Source: CALINF01 sp039990395
GTDB taxonomy: Bacteria > Pseudomonadota > Gammaproteobacteria > Pseudomonadales > Halieaceae
NCBI GenBank assembly: GCA_039990395.1
Contig: JBDXFZ010000139.1
Location: 62,001 to 126,000, forward strand
Reading direction: 5' to 3'
Length of the DNA: 64,000 bases
Shown here: one piece after another, positions 58,695 through 64,000 of the stretch
How positions within the stretch are numbered: the first letter of the stretch is position 1
Layout: every line of letters begins with the position of its first letter
The notes under the pieces: generated by a model
Database searches by the model: none
Told to the model about the DNA's origin: nothing
The model's input: only the letters and a program-made list of their open reading frames with translations
Translations under genes and position numbers: made by a program

Positions 58695-60692
58695 CTACTG
58701 GATCACCTCTTCCACAACGCTCAATACGTTGTCGAGAGTGAATCCAAAGCTCTTGAATAATTCGCCCGCTGGCGCCGACTCGCCGAACGTGGACATGCCG
58801 ACGATACGACCATCCAGTCCAACGTACTTGAACCAGAAGTCCCGGTGAGCGGCTTCCACCGCCACTCGGGCCAGCACATCACTGGGCAGAACAGATTCCC
58901 GATAGCTTGCATCCTGCTGCTCAAACACCTCCGCACAAGGCATCGAAACAACCCGTACGGACTTACCCGCCTGACCCAACTGCTGCGCAGCCTCCATCAC
59001 CAGGTGTACTTCGGACCCGGTTGCAATAAGAATCACGTCCGGCGCTGAACCTGAGTCGTGCAAAACATAACCGCCCCGAGCGATATCGCCGACTTGCTGC
59101 GCGCTGCGCTGCTGATGTGGCAGGCCTTGGCGCGAGAAAACTAATGCACTGGGGCCCGTGGTGTACTCAATAGCCGACTTCCAGGCAACCGCAGACTCCA
59201 CCGCATCACAAGGGCGCCAAGTTCTCAGGTTGGGCGTAGCTCGCAGAGCAGTCAGCTGCTCTACTGGCTGGTGAGTGGGGCCATCCTCGCCCAATCCGAT
59301 AGAGTCGTGGGTATACACGAAGATGCTGCGCTGCTTCATGAGCGCGGCCATACGCACTGCGTTGCGGGCGTACTCCATAAATATCAGGAAAGTCGCTCCG
59401 TAGGGGATGAATCCGCCATGCAGAGCTATACCATTCATGATCGCAGACATCGCAAACTCGCGCACGCCGTAGAAAATGTAATTCCCATCCGCATTGTTGC
59501 TCGACACACCCTTGGACCCGCTCCAAAGAGTGAGATTGGAGCCGGCAAGGTCGGCAGAGCCGCCCAGAAGTTCCGGCAATAGCGGGCCATAAGCGTTGAG
59601 TGCATTTTGTGAGGCTTTACGCGAGGCGATTGTTTCGCCTTCGCTTTGGCACTGCTCAACATAGGCTTGGGCTTGAGCTGAAAAGTCTGCGGGTAGTTCG
59701 CCAGACAAGCGCCGGCGCAGCTCAACCGCCAGCTCCGGGTAAGCCTCTGCATAAGCTGCCATGGCCGTGTTCCACTGATTTTCGCGCTCGGCACCACGTG
59801 CTTTGGCGTCCCAGCCAGCGTAAACGTGCTCGGGAATCTCAAAAGACCCATGGGTCCATCCCAATGCTTCGCGGGTCGCAGCTATCTCATCAGCGCCCAG
59901 CGGAGAACCATGACAGGATTCGCTTCCCTGCTTGTTCGGCGCTCCTTTGCCGATGACGGTTTTACAACAAATTAACGTTGGCTTGCCCGTTTCGCTTCGA
60001 GCCGCCTGGGTGGCATTGCGGACCGCTTCAGGGTCATGGCCATCGACATCGGCGATCACGTGCCAACCATAGGCGGCAAATCGAGCAGGCGTATCATCGG
60101 TAAACCAGCCTTCAACTTCACCGTCGATCGAGATTCCGTTGTCGTCATAAAAGGCGATCAACTTGCCAAGTCCCAACGTTCCGGCCAGAGAGCACGCTTC
60201 GTGCGAGATGCCTTCCATGAGGCAACCATCGCCCAGGAAGGAGTAGGTGAAGTGATTAATCACTTCGTGCGCATCCCTGTTAAAATGGGCTGCCAGCATC
60301 TTCTCTGCCAAAGCCATCCCCACGGCGTTAGTGATGCCCTGCCCCAATGGGCCGGTAGTGGTCTCTACTCCCGGCGCATAGCCATATTCAGGATGACCAG
60401 GCGTCTTGCTGTGCAATTGACGGAAATTTCGCAGCTCTTCTATGGGTAGGTCATAGCCCGAGAGATGGAGCAGAGAGTAGATCAGCATCGAGCCATGTCC
60501 ATTGGATAGAACAAAGCGGTCTCGATTCGGCCACGATGGGTTGGCAGGGTTATGCGATAGAAAATCATTCCACAGCACTTCGGCTATGTCCGCCATGCCC
60601 ATAGGCGCGCCCGGATGGCCGCTGTTAGCCTGCTGGACAGCGTCCATGCTCAGGGCTCGAATTGCATTGGCAAGCTCAGTACGGGATGACAT
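58695..60692 (-). CDS. tkt: Transketolase
   Basis: A 665-residue thiamine-diphosphate enzyme that transfers two-carbon ketol units in the pentose phosphate pathway. Thiamine and metal motifs are SGHPGAPMGMADIAEVLW, LGDGCLMEGISHEA with DDNGISIDG, and the pyrimidine-domain GVREFAMSAIMNGIALHGG. HDSIGLGEDGPTHQPVEQL binds substrate phosphate. The start is MSSRTELA at 60692, after GGAGATTTTG; the upstream extension is ignored. First gene of tkt-epd-pgk-fba. Confidence 0.96.
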   Translation of the reverse strand: MSSRTELANAIRALSMDAVQQANSGHPGAPMGMADIAEVLWNDFLSHNPANPSWPNRDRFVLSNGHGSMLIYSLLHLSGYDLPIEELRNFRQLHSKTPGHPEYGYAPGVETTTGPLGQGITNAVGMALAEKMLAAHFNRDAHEVINHFTYSFLGDGCLMEGISHEACSLAGTLGLGKLIAFYDDNGISIDGEVEGWFTDDTPARFAAYGWHVIADVDGHDPEAVRNATQAARSETGKPTLICCKTVIGKGAPNKQGSESCHGSPLGADEIAATREALGWTHGSFEIPEHVYAGWDAKARGAERENQWNTAMAAYAEAYPELAVELRRRLSGELPADFSAQAQAYVEQCQSEGETIASRKASQNALNAYGPLLPELLGGSADLAGSNLTLWSGSKGVSSNNADGNYIFYGVREFAMSAIMNGIALHGGFIPYGATFLIFMEYARNAVRMAALMKQRSIFVYTHDSIGLGEDGPTHQPVEQLTALRATPNLRTWRPCDAVESAVAWKSAIEYTTGPSALVFSRQGLPHQQRSAQQVGDIARGGYVLHDSGSAPDVILIATGSEVHLVMEAAQQLGQAGKSVRVVSMPCAEVFEQQDASYRESVLPSDVLARVAVEAAHRDFWFKYVGLDGRIVGMSTFGESAPAGELFKSFGFTLDNVLSVVEEVIQ

Positions 60693-60822
60693 CAAAATCT
60701 CCAGAAAAGGATCACAGGTCGGGACTGCACAAAGGGCCGCCATTTTCGCGTAACAACACGCGAACGGCAATCAAATCGGGGTGTTTTTAGTGTTCTGTTA
60801 CTAAATTGAGTTACACGACACT

Positions 60823-60850
60823 ATCTATATCAAAATATTTTGATATAGAT
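60823..60850. promoter_or_regulatory. Perfect 28-bp palindrome, probable SahR operator
   Basis: ATCTATATCAAAAT (60823-60836) is followed directly by its exact reverse complement (60837-60850). It ends 26 bp before the ATG of the ArsR/methyltransferase regulator gene. A candidate -35 TTGAGT (60806-60811) would place the -10 inside the palindrome, fitting repression by an autoregulating SahR that responds to S-adenosylhomocysteine. Confidence 0.8.
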
Positions 60851-60876
60851 TGCGCTGCCTGTTAGACTCCTGCGCC

Positions 60877-61896
60877 ATGTTAGCCAGCCAAGCCACACTG
60901 TCTCTGGAAGACGGGCTCCAGAATGTCTCCCTCTCAGCCATCGCTGACCTGTGTAAGGCCAGTGCAGACCCACTGCGCCTGCAGGTGCTGAGACTGCTGC
61001 AGGGCGAGTCTTTTGGTGTATCAGAATTATGCACATTGCTGGATATCCGCCAGTCTGCGCTCAGCCACCATCTCAAGGTACTCGCAGGCGCAGGGTTGGT
61101 TGCAACCCGGCGCGAAGGCAACTCAATTTTTTATCGTCGGATGGGGCTGGGACAACGCCCCGAATTGGAAGCATTGCAGCAACAGATCTTCCATACCGTA
61201 GACCAGATCGCACTGCCCGATGAGTTGATGGACCGCCTGAAGCAACTACACAATCAGCGCGAGGCCAATTCACGCCGCTTTTTTACAGACAATGCACACA
61301 AATTTCATGAACAACAGGATTTGATCGCCAGCTATGGCCAATATGCCGACACAGTCGCCCAGATGCTGGACGATGCCGATATCCCCAGCCACGAGCTGGC
61401 ACTGGAGATAGGCCCCGGCGATGGCGCTTTTTTGGCCACCCTGGCCCAGCGCTTTAATAGCGTAGTTGCTATCGATAACGCCTCGCAGATGCTGGAAAAG
61501 GCGCAGGAGAGCGTTTCCCGGCACGAGCTGGGCAACGTCACCCTGCTGCTTGGCGATACTGGCTCCTCGGAGATTGATGCGCTGCGCGCTAATTGCGTGG
61601 TAATCAATATGGTTTTGCATCACACACCCAAGCCGGCACAGATTCTGCGGGACGTGTCGCGATGCCTCGCGCCTGGCGGGGTTGTCGTGGTCACCGACCT
61701 GTGTCAACACGATCAGGGCTGGGCCCGCGATAACTGCGGCGACTTATGGCTCGGCTTTGAGCCAACAGCACTCACCCACTGGGCCGAGCAGGCCGGACTG
61801 TGCGATATCGCGAGCGTTTATCTGGCACAGCGCAATGGATTTCAAGTACAGGTGCGCCTCTTTGGCCACCCTCACACACAAAAGGAAGCAGCATGA
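60877..61896 (+). CDS. ArsR-type regulator fused to a methyltransferase-like domain (SahR-like)
   Basis: A 339-residue fusion. Residues about 15-95 form an ArsR winged helix (DPLRLQVLRLL, FGVSELCTLLDIRQSALSHH). Residues about 140-335 form a class I methyltransferase-like domain with EIGPGDGAF at 177-185. SahR regulators of proteobacteria have this architecture, bind S-adenosylhomocysteine and repress methionine-cycle genes. The next genes are metK and ahcY, which fits. ATG at 60877 has no clear ribosome-binding site; the open frame begins 9 codons earlier, inside the palindrome. It overlaps metK by 4 bp. Confidence 0.88.
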   Translation: MLASQATLSLEDGLQNVSLSAIADLCKASADPLRLQVLRLLQGESFGVSELCTLLDIRQSALSHHLKVLAGAGLVATRREGNSIFYRRMGLGQRPELEALQQQIFHTVDQIALPDELMDRLKQLHNQREANSRRFFTDNAHKFHEQQDLIASYGQYADTVAQMLDDADIPSHELALEIGPGDGAFLATLAQRFNSVVAIDNASQMLEKAQESVSRHELGNVTLLLGDTGSSEIDALRANCVVINMVLHHTPKPAQILRDVSRCLAPGGVVVVTDLCQHDQGWARDNCGDLWLGFEPTALTHWAEQAGLCDIASVYLAQRNGFQVQVRLFGHPHTQKEAA

Positions 61897-63047
61897 GCGA
61901 ATATGCACTTTTCACCTCGGAATCAGTATCCGAAGGTCACCCCGACAAAATGGCCGACCAGATCTCAGACGCGATTCTGGACGCCATTATTACTGACGAT
62001 CCCGAAGCGCGCGTTGCAGTAGAGACGCTGGTGAAGACCGGCATGGTTGTGGTGGCCGGCGAAGTCACTACCAATACCTATGTTGAGCTCGAAGACGTTG
62101 TAAGAGGCGTTGTACTCGACATTGGCTATGACAGCTCCAAAGTCGGCTTCGACGGCGCATCTTGTGCCGTGCTGAATGCGATCGGGAAGCAATCGCCCGA
62201 TATCGCCATGGGCGTTGATGAAGATGGCAGCAAAGAGCAAGGCGCTGGCGACCAAGGTTTGATGTTCGGTTACGCAACTAACGAAACCGACGTGCTGATG
62301 CCCGCCCCCATTTACTACAGCCACCGTTTGGTTGAGAGACAAGCGGAGCTGCGCAAGTCAGGCACACTCCCTTGGCTGCGCCCCGATGCCAAAAGTCAGG
62401 TCAGCCTGCGCTACGAAAATGGCCAGCCTGTCGCCATCGACGCGGTGGTGCTATCTACCCAACATGACGAAGACATCAGCCAGAAAGACATTCATGAAGC
62501 GGTAATGGACCTCATCGTTAAAGAAGTCCTGCCGACTGAGTGGCTGCACGCCGACACCAAGTACCACATCAACCCTACTGGCCAGTTCATCATAGGTGGC
62601 CCTGTTGGCGACTGCGGTCTGACTGGCCGCAAGATCATCGTGGATACCTATGGCGGCATGGCACGGCATGGTGGCGGCGCGTTCTCAGGCAAAGACCCGT
62701 CCAAGGTTGATCGTTCGGCAGCCTATGCCGGCCGCTATGTCGCCAAGAACATTGTTGCCGCTGGCCTGGCCGATCGGTGTGAAATCCAGATCTCCTACGC
62801 GATTGGTGTGGCAGAGCCAACATCGATCTCTATCAATACATTCGGTACCGGCAAGATCAGCGACGACCACATTGCACAACTGGTTCGCGATCACTTCGAT
62901 CTACGCCCCAAGGGATTGGTTGAGATGCTGGATCTGAAACGTCCCATCTATCGTAAAACAGCTGCATACGGACACTTTGGCCGCGAAGACGCGGACTTTA
63001 CGTGGGAGCACACTGATAAGGCCGAGGCGTTGAAGGCTGCACTTTAA
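61893..63047 (+). CDS. metK: S-adenosylmethionine synthetase
   Basis: A 384-residue enzyme that makes SAM from methionine and ATP. It starts with LFTSESVSEGHPDKMADQIS; GAGDQGLMFGYATNE and GGGAFSGKDPSKVDRSAAYA are the two family signatures. ATG at 61893 overlaps the stop of the regulator (ATGA) and has AAGGAAGCAGC upstream; the upstream open frame is not used. The several SAM-dependent methyltransferases in this window depend on its product. Confidence 0.97.
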   Translation: MSEYALFTSESVSEGHPDKMADQISDAILDAIITDDPEARVAVETLVKTGMVVVAGEVTTNTYVELEDVVRGVVLDIGYDSSKVGFDGASCAVLNAIGKQSPDIAMGVDEDGSKEQGAGDQGLMFGYATNETDVLMPAPIYYSHRLVERQAELRKSGTLPWLRPDAKSQVSLRYENGQPVAIDAVVLSTQHDEDISQKDIHEAVMDLIVKEVLPTEWLHADTKYHINPTGQFIIGGPVGDCGLTGRKIIVDTYGGMARHGGGAFSGKDPSKVDRSAAYAGRYVAKNIVAAGLADRCEIQISYAIGVAEPTSISINTFGTGKISDDHIAQLVRDHFDLRPKGLVEMLDLKRPIYRKTAAYGHFGREDADFTWEHTDKAEALKAAL

Positions 63048-63070
63048 ATTACGAGGCTCTACCGTATTTA

Positions 63071-63182
63071 GGCTGGGTGTTGGCTGGCAGGACATAGAAA
63101 CATCAGCGACATGGATGTCGCTGCTGAGCCCCCACGGATGGGTTCACGGCGTTTTCTATGTCCTGCGAGTCACCGCCCAGCC
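63071..63182. repeat. Intergenic multi-hairpin element, copy 2
   Basis: Outer arms of 30 bp (63071-63100 and 63153-63182) pair at 26 positions; the innermost 14, GCAGGACATAGAAA, are perfect. On the minus strand the interior holds two hairpins with ATCC loops, CCCATCCGTGGG and AGCGACATCCATGTCGCT, separated by GGCTC. This is the same plan as the copy at 37423-37520, but with different stem sequences and unrelated arms. It lies between metK and ahcY, so it would be part of their shared transcript if one exists. Confidence 0.85.
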
Positions 63183-63273
63183 TGGCAGGGCCGGACAGAG
63201 AACAGAGAATGACCTTAGCGATGGCAAGAGCCGCAGTTGCTAATACAAATTTAACAGTTCAGAGGAAAAACTA

Positions 63274-64000
63274 ATGAGTACTGCACAAAAAATTGAATCA
63301 AGAGAAGACTACAAGGTAGCCGATATTTCACTAGCAGGTTGGGGACGCCGCGAGCTGGATATCGCTGAGGGCGAGATGCCAGCATTGATGGCAATGCGCG
63401 AGAAATACTCCGCGAGCCAGCCGCTAGCCGGCGCCAAAATCCTCGGCTGTATCCACATGACTATCCAGACCGGCGTGCTCATCGAGACGCTGACTGCACT
63501 AGGTGCAGAGGTACGCTGGTCGTCGTGTAACATTTTCTCTACGCAGGATCATGCCGCCGCTGCGGTTGCAGAGTCCGGCGTACCGGTTTTTGCCTGGAAG
63601 GGCGAAACAGAGGAAGAGTATGAGTGGTGTCTTGAGCAAACCATCCTCAAAGATGGCCAGCCATGGGACGCAAACATGGTGCTTGACGATGGTGGAGACC
63701 TGACCGCCATGCTGCACGAGAAATACCCAGCTATGCTGGATCGTATTCACGGTATCACCGAAGAGACCACAACAGGTGTTCACCGCCTGCAGGAAATGCT
63801 CAACGACGGCAGCCTGAAGGTACCCGCAGTAAATGTTAACGATTCTGTCACCAAGTCAAAGAACGACAACAAGTACGGCTGTCGCCACAGCTTGAGTGAC
63901 GCGATCAAGCGTGGCACCGACCACCTGCTTGCTGGCAAAAGAGCGATCGTTATTGGCTACGGCGACGTAGGCAAAGGTTCGGCTCAATCGCTGCGCCAGG
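63274..64000 (+). CDS. ahcY: Adenosylhomocysteinase, N-terminal part (cut by window edge)
   Basis: The first 242 residues of S-adenosylhomocysteine hydrolase, which splits SAH to adenosine and homocysteine. YKVADISLAGWGRRELDIAE starts the protein. CIHMTIQTGVLIETLTALGA, SSCNIFSTQDHAAAAVAESG, PAVNVNDSVTKSKNDNKYG and the NAD loop VIGYGDVGKGSAQS are all conserved. ATG at 63274 with AGAGGAAAAA upstream. It removes the product that inhibits methyltransferases and signals to the SahR-like regulator. The C-terminal half is outside the window. Confidence 0.96.
   Translation, partial: MSTAQKIESREDYKVADISLAGWGRRELDIAEGEMPALMAMREKYSASQPLAGAKILGCIHMTIQTGVLIETLTALGAEVRWSSCNIFSTQDHAAAAVAESGVPVFAWKGETEEEYEWCLEQTILKDGQPWDANMVLDDGGDLTAMLHEKYPAMLDRIHGITEETTTGVHRLQEMLNDGSLKVPAVNVNDSVTKSKNDNKYGCRHSLSDAIKRGTDHLLAGKRAIVIGYGDVGKGSAQSLRQ

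Noticed and set aside
63048..63273. SAH riboswitch before ahcY
   Set aside because: The interval contains the repeat element and no sequence matching the SAH riboswitch core that I know; control by the SahR-like repressor is a better explanation.
1..64000. CRISPR arrays, prophage, insertion sequences, tRNA or rRNA genes
   Set aside because: I looked for regular spaced repeats, transposase or integrase motifs and tRNA-like folds and saw none.

Overview
This 64 kb window is chromosomal DNA of a free-living, respiring, probably marine gammaproteobacterium. The evidence is ubiquinone biosynthesis genes (ubiH, ubiI), an energised outer membrane built on a TonB system with large TonB-dependent receptors, a 6S RNA between zapA and the 5-formyl-THF cyclo-ligase gene, and gene orders that I remember from Pseudomonas-like genomes (rppH-ptsP, lgt-thyA-folA, pepP-ubiH-ubiI, metK-ArsR regulator-tkt-epd-pgk-fba). 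The TonB operon with DUF3450, two ExbB-type and two ExbD-type genes points to a marine lineage such as the Halieaceae/Cellvibrionales group; that placement is inference. No tRNA, rRNA, CRISPR array, IS element or prophage is visible.

Layout. 1-11.4 kb is accessory: an MFS transporter cut by the left edge, a GNAT acetyltransferase, lipoproteins, a periplasmic S10 peptidase, a COMT-type methyltransferase, a coniferyl-aldehyde-type dehydrogenase, VOC proteins, an orphan solute-binding protein and a glycerophosphodiesterase. 11.5-14.4 kb holds pyk-glk and a cold-shock gene. 14.4-20 kb is a seven-gene TonB energiser operon on the minus strand. 20.2-39 kb is housekeeping: folA-thyA-lgt, NRDE protein, ptsP-rppH, HAD phosphatase, rlmI, gcvH, ubiI-ubiH-pepP-ygfB, a ZapB-like gene and zapA, 6S RNA, fau, ilvA, rpiA, and a D-2-hydroxyglutarate-type dehydrogenase divergent from serA.

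40.3-53.5 kb is the most distinctive region. It holds an ECF sigma factor, a FecR anti-sigma factor and an STN-domain TonB receptor, followed by a methyltransferase, a SapC-family protein and two different 2-oxoglutarate/Fe(II) oxygenases. A third, TPR-linked oxygenase and a second TonB receptor follow on the opposite strand. I read it as a self-regulated uptake locus whose cargo or receptors may be hydroxylated or methylated; the substrate is unknown. The TonB operon at 14-20 kb could energise both receptors.

53.8-64 kb holds a MarC protein, an alpha/beta hydrolase, the tkt-epd-pgk-fba central carbon operon and, divergently, a SahR-like ArsR/methyltransferase regulator with metK and ahcY (cut by the right edge). 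A perfect 28-bp palindrome lies in front of the regulator gene and is its likely operator.

Two intergenic elements, at 37.4 kb and 63.1 kb, share a conserved two-hairpin core but have unrelated outer arms. The core stems differ between copies and still pair. This is the clearest structure in the window that gene annotation does not explain.
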